This document shows positions 8,346 to 17,380 of a stretch of DNA of 64,000 bases, piece after piece; the stretch's first letter is position 1; each line of letters opens with the position of its first letter. Below the pieces are notes generated by a model. That model saw only the letters and a program-made list of their open reading frames with translations, searched no databases and was not told the origin of the DNA. A program made the position numbers and the translations under genes. Source of the DNA: Xiheibacterium sp038325765 (GTDB taxonomy: Bacteria > Myxococcota_A > Polyangia > Nannocystales > Nannocystaceae); the NCBI GenBank assembly GCA_038325765.1, contig JBBQJI010000034.1:1-64000 (forward strand), written 5' to 3'.

Positions 8346-9343
8346 TGCTCCGCCTCGCGCCCATGCAGGTGGCCATGCCGACCGACCTCGACGAGGCCCT
8401 GGCGTTGCTCGCGACGCCCGGTGCTCGGCTCGTCGCCGGCGGCACCGACATCCTGCCCAACCTCAAGCATCGCCTCGATTCGCCGCCGCTGCTCGTGTCG
8501 CTGGCGCGGGTGACCGCGCTGCGCGGCATCGTCCGCGACGACACCGGCGGTGTCCTCCGAATCGGCGCCGCCACCACGCTCACGCAGACCGCCGAGCACG
8601 CGGACGTCCGCGCGCTCTTCCCCAGCCTCGGCCACGCCGCCGCGCACGTCGCCAGCCCGCTCATCCGCAACATGGGCACCCTGGGCGGCAACGTGAACCT
8701 CGACACGCGCTGCCGCTATGTCAACCAGACCGAGTTCTGGCGCTCGGCGATCGGCGGCTGTCTCAAGAGCGAGGGCGACGTGTGTCACGTCGTGCCCGGG
8801 GGTCGCAACTGCGTGGCGGCGATGTCGAGCGACTGCGTGCCGGTGTTGATCTCGCTCGGCGCCACGGCGATGTTGGCATCGCCGGCGGGCACGCGCGAGG
8901 TGGTGCTCGGCGAGTACTTCGTCGCCGACGGCACCCGCCACACCGTGCGGCACGACGACGAGATCACCACCGAGATACGGGTGCCGCTGCCCACCTCGCC
9001 GCGGCGCGCGGCGTACACCAAGTGGTCGGTGCGGCACAGCATCGACTTCCCGCTGCTGTCGGTGGCGCTGCGCTTCGATCTCGAGCACGACGCGGTGTCG
9101 GCACCGCTGGCGGACCTCCGCGTGGTGGTCGGGGTGCTCGGGGCCCGCCCGCGCGAGGTCACCCGGCTCGAAGAGCTGCGCGGCCGCAGCCTCGACGATC
9201 CGCAGGTCGCGGTGGCGGTAGCCGATCGCGTCCACGCCCAGTGCAAGCCCCTCGAGAACGTGCCCTACGAGGCGCCGTATCGCCGCGAGATGCTGCGCGT
9301 GCACGTGCGGCGGGCGATCGCGGCGATGGTCGAGGCCGGGTAG
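8345..9343 (+). CDS. hcrB: 4-hydroxybenzoyl-CoA reductase-type FAD/[4Fe-4S] subunit
   Basis: Flavin subunit of 332 residues. The FAD-binding signature LVAGGTDILPNLKHR is near residues 29-43 and LIRNMGTLGGNVNLDTRC follows. The diagnostic feature is an inserted loop after TLGGN with Cys at 123, 139, 147 and 156. The spacing (16, 8, 9) is, as I recall, identical to the cysteines ligating the extra [4Fe-4S] cluster of Thauera HcrB. That cluster lets the enzyme run in the reductive direction using ferredoxin, and ordinary xanthine-dehydrogenase FAD subunits lack it. The start overlaps the hcrA stop (TGATG). No 4-hydroxybenzoate-CoA ligase or benzoyl-CoA reductase is in the window. Confidence 0.88.
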   Translation: MLRLAPMQVAMPTDLDEALALLATPGARLVAGGTDILPNLKHRLDSPPLLVSLARVTALRGIVRDDTGGVLRIGAATTLTQTAEHADVRALFPSLGHAAAHVASPLIRNMGTLGGNVNLDTRCRYVNQTEFWRSAIGGCLKSEGDVCHVVPGGRNCVAAMSSDCVPVLISLGATAMLASPAGTREVVLGEYFVADGTRHTVRHDDEITTEIRVPLPTSPRRAAYTKWSVRHSIDFPLLSVALRFDLEHDAVSAPLADLRVVVGVLGARPREVTRLEELRGRSLDDPQVAVAVADRVHAQCKPLENVPYEAPYRREMLRVHVRRAIAAMVEAG

Positions 9344-9361
9344 CGCGCCGCCCTCGTACCG

Positions 9362-9406
9362 CCCGAACCCATCGGGCCCGAACCCATCGGGCCCGAACCC
9401 ATCGGG
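9362..9406 (+). repeat. Three perfect tandem 15-bp palindromic units
   Basis: The unit CCCGAACCCATCGGG is repeated three times without mismatch just after the hcrB stop. Each unit is itself an inverted repeat (CCCGA/TCGGG around a 5-nt loop), so the array can fold as three small hairpins or as longer stems between units. It could serve as a terminator or as protection of the hcr transcript end, or simply be an unstable low-complexity array. Confidence 0.85.
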
Positions 9407-9471
9407 CCCGGAGATCTCCGCGACTTTGCGCCCCGGCCCCGGTTGCGAGTAGGCTTCGGCCCGTGTTTCGG

Positions 9472-10338
9472 ATGCCCTCTGCCCGGATGGTGGCGATCGC
9501 TGCGTGCACGCTGGTGGGCTGCGGCGGCACCGTGGCGGTGTCCCAGCAGGAGGTCGCGAAGAAGGCCGAGGCCCCCCCGCCCAAGCGCCCCGCGGCCACT
9601 CCGACCCCGCCGCCGGCGCCCACCCGGCCCACCCGCGTGCTGCCCAAGACGCTGGCGCTGGCCGACGCCGAGGCCAAGGCCGCCGAGCTGTACGCGGCCC
9701 ATCGCCAGTCGTTCTTCTGCGGCTGCTCGTACACCCCGCAGCTGCGGACGATCCGTCAGTCATGCGGCTACAAGACCCGCGCCGACGACTCGCTCGCCCA
9801 CGCCATCGTGTGGACGCACGTCGTGCCGCCCGACGCCTTCGGTGCCCACCGAACTTGTTGGACCACCGAGGCCTGTCGCCGCGACGACGGCACGAGCTTC
9901 GGCGGCATCGAGTGCTGCCGAGCGCAGGATCCGGTGTTCGCGGCGATGGAGGCGGACCTGCACAACATCGTGCCCGCGATCGCCGAGGTGGTGAAGGACC
10001 GCTCGGATTATCCGTTCGGTGACATCAAGGGCGAGGAGCGCATGTACGGCGCCTGCGATCTCGAGGTCCAGGGCACGCCGCCGCTGATCGAGGCGCCCGC
10101 GCGCATCCACGGTGACATCGCCCGGGTGTTTCTGTACATGCGCGCGGTGTATGGCGACGAGCTGGAGGTCGCCGCGGATCAGTGGGCGCTCTTCGAAGCG
10201 TGGCACGTCGAAGATCCGGCCGACCCGTGGGAGCACGAGCGCGCCGCGGCGATCGGGGCGATCCAGGGGGTGCCGCATCCCATGCTCGGCTCGAGCCCGC
10301 CGAAGGCGGAGGAGCCAGCGCCAGCCGACGGCGGTTGA
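9472..10338 (+). CDS. Endonuclease I family lipoprotein with altered active site
   Basis: A member of the periplasmic/secreted endonuclease I (EndA/Vvn) family of beta-beta-alpha-metal nucleases, 288 residues. The lipobox TLVGC places the lipidated Cys at residue 17, followed by a Pro-rich tether. Family motifs are RQSFFCGCSY, HVVPPDAFG with the general-base His at 116, ADLHNIVPAIAEV with the metal-binding Asn, and DRSDYPFGD. The conserved Glu before the catalytic His (WEHVVP) is Thr115 here (WTHVVP). That Glu is a metal ligand in Vvn, so activity may be altered or lost. Conserved Cys pairs suggest disulfides. ATG 9472 is used; GTG 9463 is possible. It converges with the porin gene, 16 bp apart. 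Confidence 0.85.
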   Translation: MPSARMVAIAACTLVGCGGTVAVSQQEVAKKAEAPPPKRPAATPTPPPAPTRPTRVLPKTLALADAEAKAAELYAAHRQSFFCGCSYTPQLRTIRQSCGYKTRADDSLAHAIVWTHVVPPDAFGAHRTCWTTEACRRDDGTSFGGIECCRAQDPVFAAMEADLHNIVPAIAEVVKDRSDYPFGDIKGEERMYGACDLEVQGTPPLIEAPARIHGDIARVFLYMRAVYGDELEVAADQWALFEAWHVEDPADPWEHERAAAIGAIQGVPHPMLGSSPPKAEEPAPADGG

Positions 10339-10354
10339 CGCGGCGGTCGCAGGC

Positions 10355-11668
10355 TCAGAACCCCACCGTGAGCTGCAGCCGCATGCGATCGCTGCGCATC
10401 GTCGGGCCGCTTGCGGGCTGCACCCAGCCGTGGCCGTAATCGAGTTGCAACTTCGCGGCGTGCTCGGCGAAGTAGTAGGAGAGGCCGGGGCCGATCTCGT
10501 CGGCGTCGTCGAGGCTGGTGCGCGAGTCGATGCCGCGCACCGCCGAGTAGCGGGCTGCGACCTCGAGCGCGATCCGGGGCAGCAACCACCCGGCCTGGGC
10601 GGTCCAGCCAGCGCCGTTTCTTGCGCGCTCGCGCGGTGCCGCCGCTTCGGTGCCATCGTCGGCGACGATCGTCGCGTCGCCGTAGCGCCGCCGACCGTGA
10701 CGAAACCATCCATCGGCCAGGATCGAGACGCCGGCGACCTTGAACATCACGTCGACGGTGGCGTTGTGCGCCGAGGTGGTGCCGCCGTCGGTGGGGGCCG
10801 TGCCCGCGATCGCGCGGTTGCGGTGGTCACGGTCGGAGAACGCATATCCCGCGCCGATCGACACCGCGGGCCTACGCCGCCGCATGTGATCGCTGTCGAC
10901 GTAGTCGTCGAAGTCGCCCAGCGGCATCGCCTCGAGGCGGCCGACGTAGGTGAAACCGGTGTCGTTGGCGCGGGCGAAATCGGTGCCGTCGCCCATGTAC
11001 GCGCCGACGTGATAGCGCAGCTTGCCGAGCCCGCCGAGATCACGCGATCCGAGATCGACGCCGATGTCGCGCTCGAGCCCGAACTCGGCGCTCGCGAGCG
11101 AGAAGTCGGGGAACTGCAGCTTGAACACCGGCTGCACCCGCTGGCGCGAGTAGGGGATGAAGAAGAATCCGACCTGCGGCACCAGATCGCGCAGCCGATC
11201 GAGCGCCACCCAGGCCATGAACACCGGTGACTGGCGGATCTGGCCGTCACCGAGACCCAGGTCGCGCGGAGCGAACTGCAGCTGCGTATAGTAGCGCAGG
11301 TGCTCGGAGATCGCGTTGCCCGACAGGAACAGGCGCGCGCGGCGGACCTCGAAGCTGTTGGTGCCGCGGGGCTGGCCCGCGGGCGTCGGCCAGCGGTCGG
11401 TGTATGTGTAGAGGAACTCCAGACCGAGGTTGGTGGTCAGCGAGAAGTGGCGATCCGCGGTGGCGATCGTCAGCCCCTTGCCCGGGGCATAGCGCGCGTA
11501 CTGACCGACGGGTCGCTCGGCCATCCGCGCGCGCTCGCCGGGCGGGCGGGGAAACGAGGCGGCGGAGTCGGCTGGGGCCGGCGCGTCGGCTCGGACCGGA
11601 GCTGCGAAGCCGAGCGACACGGCGAAGCCGAGGGCCACCGTGCGCAGGCGGAAGCGATTCGTCGTCAT
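10355..11668 (-). CDS. Phosphate-selective porin (OprO/OprP family)
   Basis: Outer-membrane beta-barrel of 437 residues, a normal family length. A Sec signal peptide (ALGFAVSLGFAAPVRA) ends near residue 28. Family landmarks include NSFEVRRARLFLSGNA, LRYYTQLQFAP, LRDLVPQVGFFFIPYSRQR and the closing aromatic RMRLQLTVGF typical of barrel termini. OprP homologues take up phosphate or polyphosphate through an Arg/Lys ladder; whether this one is phosphate-selective cannot be read from sequence. It is monocistronic and divergent from the PI-PLC gene across 200 bp. That gap has no ORF and presumably holds both promoters. Confidence 0.82.
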   Translation of the reverse strand: MTTNRFRLRTVALGFAVSLGFAAPVRADAPAPADSAASFPRPPGERARMAERPVGQYARYAPGKGLTIATADRHFSLTTNLGLEFLYTYTDRWPTPAGQPRGTNSFEVRRARLFLSGNAISEHLRYYTQLQFAPRDLGLGDGQIRQSPVFMAWVALDRLRDLVPQVGFFFIPYSRQRVQPVFKLQFPDFSLASAEFGLERDIGVDLGSRDLGGLGKLRYHVGAYMGDGTDFARANDTGFTYVGRLEAMPLGDFDDYVDSDHMRRRRPAVSIGAGYAFSDRDHRNRAIAGTAPTDGGTTSAHNATVDVMFKVAGVSILADGWFRHGRRRYGDATIVADDGTEAAAPRERARNGAGWTAQAGWLLPRIALEVAARYSAVRGIDSRTSLDDADEIGPGLSYYFAEHAAKLQLDYGHGWVQPASGPTMRSDRMRLQLTVGF

Positions 11669-11868
11669 CGCGGGGGTCGATCGGGGTGCACCCAGTGCAC
11701 CCCAGGAGTGCTACGCAGGAGTGCCGCCGCGCAGTGTGGATTCGGCGCGCGAACTCGTCGAGCGCACCGCGGCGATGGGCGGGTCAGCCTGACCCGATCC
11801 CTGGTGACACACCCCGAGACGTCGAGCTGCGCGCACCCGTTCGTCCGCGGCCCGCGTATGCTGGGCCG

Positions 11869-13566
11869 ATGCGCCAGCCGCCCTGTTCGATCGTCGCTGC
11901 GTTCGCCTTCGCGATGGGGTGCGGCGGCGCGGCGGCGACCGAGGGTCCAGAGGGCACCGGCACGACCGGCGGCAGTGGGGACCTTCCGGGCCCCACCGGA
12001 CCCTCGACCGAGCCAGCCGAGGGCAGCACATCTGGCGCCGACACCACCTTGGGCGGCCCGTCGGGCTCGAACGATGGCGGCAGCAGCGAGACCGGGGCCG
12101 AGCCCGCCTCGCCGCGCTACGACGCCGTCCGTCAGAAGTCGTCGCACAACGCCTACCAACGCGACGAGGCACCGTTCGACCAGCTCGTCTACCACCGCGT
12201 GCGATCGCTCGAGTTCGACATCCACGTCGGCAAGACGTTCGAGCCGACCGCGTCTGGCGAGTGGTACGTCTATCACACCGACATCGTCGACGACGCGACC
12301 TGGTGCGTTCGCCTGGGGCACTGCCTCGAAGCCGTCGCCGCGTTCACACAGACTGCAGCCGATCACGAGGTCGTGACGCTGTGGATCGACCTCAAGGATC
12401 CGTGGGACGACACCCACGGCCCCGACGAGCTCGACGCGGCGCTCCGTGGCGTCTTCGGCGAGGCGCTGATCGGCCCTGCCGAGTTGCTCGAACGCAGCGG
12501 GTGCGGCGATGCGCCGTCGTTGCAGGCGGCGCTCACGGATCCCCGCTGCGGTTGGCCCAGCGTCGACGCGCTGCGTGGCCGCGTGCTGGTCGTGCTCACC
12601 GGGGCCGACAGCGTGCTGCGCACGTACCATGACGAATCCATCGTCCAGCGCGTGGCCCTGGTCGCGCCAAGTGGCGTGGGGCTCGGCGATGCCGGGATGT
12701 GGCCGAACACCGCGGTCTTCAACTTCGCCGCGGGCGAGGTGGCCCAGGCGGCGGCCCACGTGTCGGCCGGCCACGTCGCGCGGGTGTGGGACTGCAACGA
12801 CGCGTCGAGCTGGGACGCCGCCGTCGCTGCGGGGGCCCATCACATCGGCACCGACATGGTCAGCGCCCATGCCGATCCATGGGCGCGCACCCACGACGGG
12901 GCAGGCTGGCCGTTCGCGTGCACGGACGAGTGCCCCGGTGTGACGCCGGAGTCCGAGGTGACGATCGTCGGGATCGACGTCGACTCCGGCGACATCTGGG
13001 GCACCGCGGACTCGGGGTGGTTCCTCTATGACGATCACGGCGATGCGCCCGACGGCACCTGGCGCGGCTTCGTGTCGACGCCGAACAGCCACGTCGATCC
13101 CTTCGCGAAGGGCTGCTTGATGGCGCGGGCCTCGACCGATGCGGGTGCGCCGTACTTCGCGGTGTGTCGGCCCGCCGACGACGAGCCGCTGCGCGTGCAG
13201 TGGCGGCCGTCCCCCGGCGCGAGCAGCACCGCCGCGGAGGATCCCATCACTGCGCCGAACACCCTCGATGGCGAAGGCGCGGCGTTCGTGCGCCTGCGCG
13301 TGTCGGACGGCGGGACCTGCATCGCGGGCGACGGCTCCGCCGACGGCGTGACGTGGGTCGAGATCGCCGCGCGCTGCTTCGATGCGCCGCTACCCCTGCA
13401 GGGGATCGCCGCCTCGTCCCACGACAGTGGCGCGGTGCGGCTGCTGTTTGGCGGGATCACCCATGAAGGCGGCGGCCCGGCACAGCGCTACGATCTCGGT
13501 GAGTTCGGCGCGGCCGCGGCCTTTGGATCCGCCGCCGCCGACGCGTACGACGGGGTGCTGCCCTGA
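11869..13566 (+). CDS. PI-PLC-like (Ca2+-dependent type) lipoprotein
   Basis: Probably hydrolyses phosphatidylinositol-type lipids outside the cell. Of 565 residues, the N-terminus has a signal with AFAMGCGG (lipid-attached Cys near residue 18), then a roughly 60-residue Gly/Thr/Ser/Pro linker. The TIM-barrel phospholipase X-like domain opens with RQKSSHNAYQRD, which carries the first catalytic His. RSLEFDIHVGK supplies the acidic metal ligands, and WYVYHTDI and VVTLWIDLKDPWDD follow. The C-terminal about 200 residues look like a lectin or beta-trefoil-type accessory domain with paired cysteines. Such enzymes suit a predator acting on foreign membranes; target choice is inference. The TGA stop starts repeat copy 2. 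Confidence 0.8.
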   Translation: MRQPPCSIVAAFAFAMGCGGAAATEGPEGTGTTGGSGDLPGPTGPSTEPAEGSTSGADTTLGGPSGSNDGGSSETGAEPASPRYDAVRQKSSHNAYQRDEAPFDQLVYHRVRSLEFDIHVGKTFEPTASGEWYVYHTDIVDDATWCVRLGHCLEAVAAFTQTAADHEVVTLWIDLKDPWDDTHGPDELDAALRGVFGEALIGPAELLERSGCGDAPSLQAALTDPRCGWPSVDALRGRVLVVLTGADSVLRTYHDESIVQRVALVAPSGVGLGDAGMWPNTAVFNFAAGEVAQAAAHVSAGHVARVWDCNDASSWDAAVAAGAHHIGTDMVSAHADPWARTHDGAGWPFACTDECPGVTPESEVTIVGIDVDSGDIWGTADSGWFLYDDHGDAPDGTWRGFVSTPNSHVDPFAKGCLMARASTDAGAPYFAVCRPADDEPLRVQWRPSPGASSTAAEDPITAPNTLDGEGAAFVRLRVSDGGTCIAGDGSADGVTWVEIAARCFDAPLPLQGIAASSHDSGAVRLLFGGITHEGGGPAQRYDLGEFGAAAAFGSAAADAYDGVLP

Positions 13567-13660
13567 GAGAGCGACAGCGATAGGGAGGGGAAAGGTTCCG
13601 CCGGGCTTTGTGCCCGGTGGAAGGGGGACCGCGCCGGTCCCCCAGAAGGACTGAGTCCGG
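13564..13660 (+). repeat. Dispersed hairpin repeat, copy 2 (full form)
   Basis: Begins at the PI-PLC stop codon (TGAGAGAGCGACAGCG), then a G-rich spacer, a first hairpin CCGGGC/GCCCGG with a 5-nt loop (13601-13617), a second near-perfect hairpin GGGGGACCG/CGGTCCCCC and the closing CAGAAGGACTGAGT. The order and sequence match copy 3 at 37391-37486 on the other strand. Confidence 0.85.
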
Positions 13661-13794
13661 CTTCGCGCGCAAGGCCATCCGACGCCGTGCCGCTCCCCGA
13701 GCGGTTGCACCCCGCGAGCGGTTGCGCCTATCCTCCGATCTTGCCGTGCTGCGGGCTCTCGCAGTGCGCCTGGAACCCCAGCAGGAGCCCCCCG

Positions 13795-15084
13795 GTGTCG
13801 CGTCCGTCCGCCCTCGCTCGCTCACTCGTCGTCACGCCGCTCGCGGCCGCAACCCTGCTGGCGGCCGCCACGTCGATGGCCGCCCCGACGCCTGCCGGTA
13901 CCGATCTGGCAGCCGAGCGGCCCGCGACCTGGGACATGTCGCGCGAAGAACTCGAGGCGATCGGACTGGGCCAGCCGCGTCCCGCCCCGGTGGTGCTGCC
14001 GTGGCCACGGGACGAGGGCGCGCCGATCGAACCCCAGGCCCTGCGCCAGGGCGTCGTGTTCGTCAACTTCGAGGGTATCGCCCTGGAGATGGGCTTCGAC
14101 GACTCGCGCACCGACGTCTCGGGCATCTTCGGCGGCGTATTCGAGCCGTTCGGTGGCACCGCGGGCGACCGCGCCGCGGTGATGGAGTCGATGCGCTCGG
14201 ACTGGTCGCTGTACGACGTGATCCTCACCGACGAGCGGCCCGCCGCGGGCGACTACACGATGAATGTCACCTCGCCGACCAACCCGATCGGCGGCGGCGT
14301 GCTGGGCATCGCGCCGCTCGACTGCGGCGACATGCAGACCCACAACAACATCACGTTCGCGTTCCACGGCGCCACCGATCCGCCGTCGCTGGTCGCGACC
14401 ACGATCAGCCACGAGGTCGGCCACTCGTTCGGCCTCGAACACGTCGACGAGCCCGCCGACGTGATGAACCCGTTCAACTCGGGCGGGGATCCGTCGTTCC
14501 GCGACGAGTGCATCGAGGTGGTCGACGCCGGTCCGTGCGGGCCTCAGCACGAGGTCCACTGCGGCCCGACGATGACCCAGAACTCCCATCTCGAGCTGCT
14601 CGGCCTGTTCGGATCGTCGATCCCCGACACCCTTTCGCCCATCGTCGAGATCACCGCGCCCGGCGACGGCGACTACTTCGAGGTCGGCGCCAACTTCCGC
14701 ATCGCGGCGTCGGTCACCGACGACAACGCGATCACCTCGGTGCAGCTGTTCGACGCCGATATGCCGCTCCTGATGGCGACCGAGGAACCCTACGGCTGGG
14801 ACGTCGTGATGATCCCCGAGGGCGTCTACGATTTCGTGGTGCACGCCACCGACATCGCCGGCAACGAGACCATCAGCGAAACGGTGACGGTGTACGTCGG
14901 CATCGAACCGCCCGAGGGCGTCGACGACAGCGGCGACGGCACCGGTACCGGGGGCCCGGGCGCCGACGACGACGGCGGTGACGGCTGTGGGTGTGCGCAG
15001 ACGGGCAGCCGCGATCGCGGCGGGCTGCTGCTCGGGATCGGCGTGCTCGGGCTGCATCGCCGGCGTCGCTCGCCACGGGCGTGA
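13795..15084 (+). CDS. Secreted metzincin metalloprotease with MYXO-CTERM tail
   Basis: Predicted secreted zinc protease of 429 residues. The GTG at 13795 has an AGGAG ribosome-binding site 7 nt upstream and starts a clear Sec signal (SLVVTPLAAATLLAAATSMA). The complete metzincin zinc motif HEVGHSFGLEH spans residues 206-216, and DVMNP shortly after supplies the Met-turn. An Ig-like domain (SPIVEITAPGDGDYF...) covers about 290-385. The tail has an Asp/Gly-rich spacer, then GCGCAQTGS, a hydrophobic helix (GGLLLGIGVLGL) and RRRR. This is the MYXO-CTERM pattern that sorts proteins to the myxobacterial surface after processing at the Cys. Substrate is unknown. Confidence 0.88.
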   Translation: MSRPSALARSLVVTPLAAATLLAAATSMAAPTPAGTDLAAERPATWDMSREELEAIGLGQPRPAPVVLPWPRDEGAPIEPQALRQGVVFVNFEGIALEMGFDDSRTDVSGIFGGVFEPFGGTAGDRAAVMESMRSDWSLYDVILTDERPAAGDYTMNVTSPTNPIGGGVLGIAPLDCGDMQTHNNITFAFHGATDPPSLVATTISHEVGHSFGLEHVDEPADVMNPFNSGGDPSFRDECIEVVDAGPCGPQHEVHCGPTMTQNSHLELLGLFGSSIPDTLSPIVEITAPGDGDYFEVGANFRIAASVTDDNAITSVQLFDADMPLLMATEEPYGWDVVMIPEGVYDFVVHATDIAGNETISETVTVYVGIEPPEGVDDSGDGTGTGGPGADDDGGDGCGCAQTGSRDRGGLLLGIGVLGLHRRRRSPRA

Positions 15085-15136
15085 CGGCGGGCCGCCGCGC
15101 TTGCCGTGCCGCGGGGGGCGGGCCTATCCTCGGTGC

Positions 15137-17380
15137 ATGCAAGGCGACGCGTGGGTCGGTCGCAGCGTCGCGAGACGCGAGGGATCCGACAAGGTCAACG
15201 GCCGGCTCGCGTACGTCGATGACGTGTCGCTGCCGGGGATGCTGCACGGGGTGACGGTGCGCAGCCCGATCGCTCGGGCGCGGATCCGGGGGATCGCATT
15301 CGGGCCGGGCGTGCCGTGGGACGAGGTCGTGGTGGTCGGCGCGGCCGACCTGCCGGGACCCAACGTGGTCAAGCTCATCGACGTCGATCAGCCCCTGCTC
15401 GCCGATGGCGAGGTGCGGCACTGCGACGAGCCGATCTTGCTGCTCGCCCACGCGTGCAAGGCGATGGCCGAGCGGGCGCGGGCGGCCATCGTCCTCGACC
15501 TCGAGCCGCTACCGGCGGTGTTCGAGCTCGACGCGGCGCTGCGTGGCGACGTGGTGGTGTGGGGCAAGGACAACCTCTTCCGCGAGTACAACGTGACGGA
15601 GGGTGACGTCGACGCCGCGTTCGCCTCGCCCGACGTCCTCGTGCTCGAGGGGGTCTACGAGACCGGCGCCCAGGAACAGATGTACATCGAGCCCCAGGGC
15701 ATGATCGCCGAGTACGACGCGGCCCGCGGCGTCACGGTGCGCGGCTCGCTGCAGTGCCCGTACTACGTGCACGCGGCGCTCGTGGCCCTGTTCGAGCTAC
15801 CGCCCGACAAGATCCGCGTGATCCAGGAGACCACCGGCGGGGGCTTCGGCGGCAAAGAGGAGTATCCCTCGATCATCGCCGCCCACGCCGCCGTGCTCGC
15901 GCTCAAGGCTGGGCGGCCGGTGAAGATCATCTACGACCGCGTCGAAGACGTGATGGCCACGACCAAGCGCCATCCGTCGCGCACCCGGGTGCGCACGGCG
16001 GTGCGAAAGGACGGCACCTTGCTCGCCCTCGATCTCGACTTCGTGATCGACGGTGGCGCCTATCTGACCTTGTCGCCGGTCGTGCTGTCGCGCGGCACGA
16101 TCCACGCTGCGGGTCCCTATCGCTGGCCCAATGTGCGGCTGCGGTCGCGGGCGGTCGCGACCAGCCATCCGCCGCACGGGGCGTTCCGCGGCTTCGGGGC
16201 CCCGCAGAGCGTGTTCGCCCTCGAGCGCCACCTCGATCGCGTGGCCGACCGGCTCGGCCTCGACCCCGCCGCGCTGCGCCGCAAGAACCTGCTGCGCACG
16301 GGCGACAGGACCGCGGTCGGTCAGGTGATCACCGAGCCCGTGGACCTCGACGCGGTGCTCGATCGGGCGCTGGAGATGTCGGGCTGGGCGGACAAGCGCG
16401 CCCGCTTCACCGAACACAACGCCGCAGGCGGGCCGCTGCGGCGCGGCATCGGGCTGTCGTTCTTCTATCACGGGGCAGGCTTCACCGGCGCCGGCGAGGT
16501 CCACCTGGCGTCGGTCGCCCACACCGAGGCCACCGCCGATGGCCGCGTCCGCGTGCTGGCGGCGAGCACCGAGATCGGGCAGGGCACCAACACCATCTTC
16601 GCGCAGATCGTCGCCGACGCGGCCGGCGTGCCTCTCGACCAGATCGACATCGAGAAGCCCGATACCGACGCGGTGCCCAACAGCGGGCCGACGGTGGCGT
16701 CGCGCACCACCATGGTGGTCGGCGCCCTGGTCCGCGATGCGGCGGCGGCATTGCGCCAGACCCTCGTCGACGCCGGATTGCTCGAGACCAGCAGCGCGCC
16801 CGAGGAGTTCGCGGCCGCGGCGTCGGCCTATGTCGCCCAACATGGGGTGCTGCGCACCACGGCCCACTATCGGCCGCCCGAGGGCATCGCCTGGGACGAG
16901 AAGAACTTCCGCGGCGACGCGTACGCCGCGTACGCCTGGGCCGCATACGTCGCCGAGGTCACCGTCGATCTGCGCACCGCCGAGGTCCGCGTCGACGACT
17001 TCGTCGCGGTGCAGGAGGCCGGGCGCATCGTCAACCCGACGCTCGCCGCCGGGCAGATCGAAGGCGGCGTCGCCCAGGGCATCGGCTGGGCGATCTTCGA
17101 GCGCGTGGTGTGGGCGCAGGGGCGCGTCCGCAACCCGCAGATGACCAACTACATCATCCCGACCACCGTCGACACGCCGCGGATCCGTGTCGAGTTCATC
17201 GCGCCGTTTTCTGGCGACGCGGCGCCGAGCAAGGGCATCGGCGAGCTGCCGATGGACGGCCCGGCGCCCGCCGTGCTCGCCGCGATCGGCCACGCGACGG
17301 GTACCGAGCCCTGCGCGATCCCGATGCTGCCCGAACAGCTCATGACCATCCTCGAGGAGACGCGCCATGGCGCACGCTGA
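15137..17380 (+). CDS. Molybdenum hydroxylase large subunit (xanthine dehydrogenase/aldehyde oxidase family)
   Basis: Mo-pterin catalytic subunit of 747 residues. It shows GSDKVNGRLAYVDDVSLPGM at the start of the a/b hammerhead domain, GGGFGGKEEYPS near residue 235, AFRGFGAPQ near 350 and EIGQGTNT near 477. The C-terminal KGIGELPMDGPAP carries the catalytic Glu. It hydroxylates a purine, N-heterocycle or aldehyde; the substrate cannot be read from sequence. A duplicate-function set (hcrCAB) lies 6 kb upstream but differs in gene order (large-small-FAD here) and lacks the HcrB loop. The last 14 bp overlap the next gene. A short gap after the metzincin holds a possible -10-like CTATCCT. Confidence 0.87.
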   Translation: MQGDAWVGRSVARREGSDKVNGRLAYVDDVSLPGMLHGVTVRSPIARARIRGIAFGPGVPWDEVVVVGAADLPGPNVVKLIDVDQPLLADGEVRHCDEPILLLAHACKAMAERARAAIVLDLEPLPAVFELDAALRGDVVVWGKDNLFREYNVTEGDVDAAFASPDVLVLEGVYETGAQEQMYIEPQGMIAEYDAARGVTVRGSLQCPYYVHAALVALFELPPDKIRVIQETTGGGFGGKEEYPSIIAAHAAVLALKAGRPVKIIYDRVEDVMATTKRHPSRTRVRTAVRKDGTLLALDLDFVIDGGAYLTLSPVVLSRGTIHAAGPYRWPNVRLRSRAVATSHPPHGAFRGFGAPQSVFALERHLDRVADRLGLDPAALRRKNLLRTGDRTAVGQVITEPVDLDAVLDRALEMSGWADKRARFTEHNAAGGPLRRGIGLSFFYHGAGFTGAGEVHLASVAHTEATADGRVRVLAASTEIGQGTNTIFAQIVADAAGVPLDQIDIEKPDTDAVPNSGPTVASRTTMVVGALVRDAAAALRQTLVDAGLLETSSAPEEFAAAASAYVAQHGVLRTTAHYRPPEGIAWDEKNFRGDAYAAYAWAAYVAEVTVDLRTAEVRVDDFVAVQEAGRIVNPTLAAGQIEGGVAQGIGWAIFERVVWAQGRVRNPQMTNYIIPTTVDTPRIRVEFIAPFSGDAAPSKGIGELPMDGPAPAVLAAIGHATGTEPCAIPMLPEQLMTILEETRHGAR

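Noticed and set aside
9362..9406. Possible CRISPR array
   Set aside because: Units are contiguous 15-bp repeats with no spacers and no cas genes are present.
13822..15057. 411-residue minus-strand ORF opposite the metzincin
   Set aside because: His/Asp/Arg-rich shadow without motifs; the plus strand encodes an intact metzincin with signal and sorting tail.
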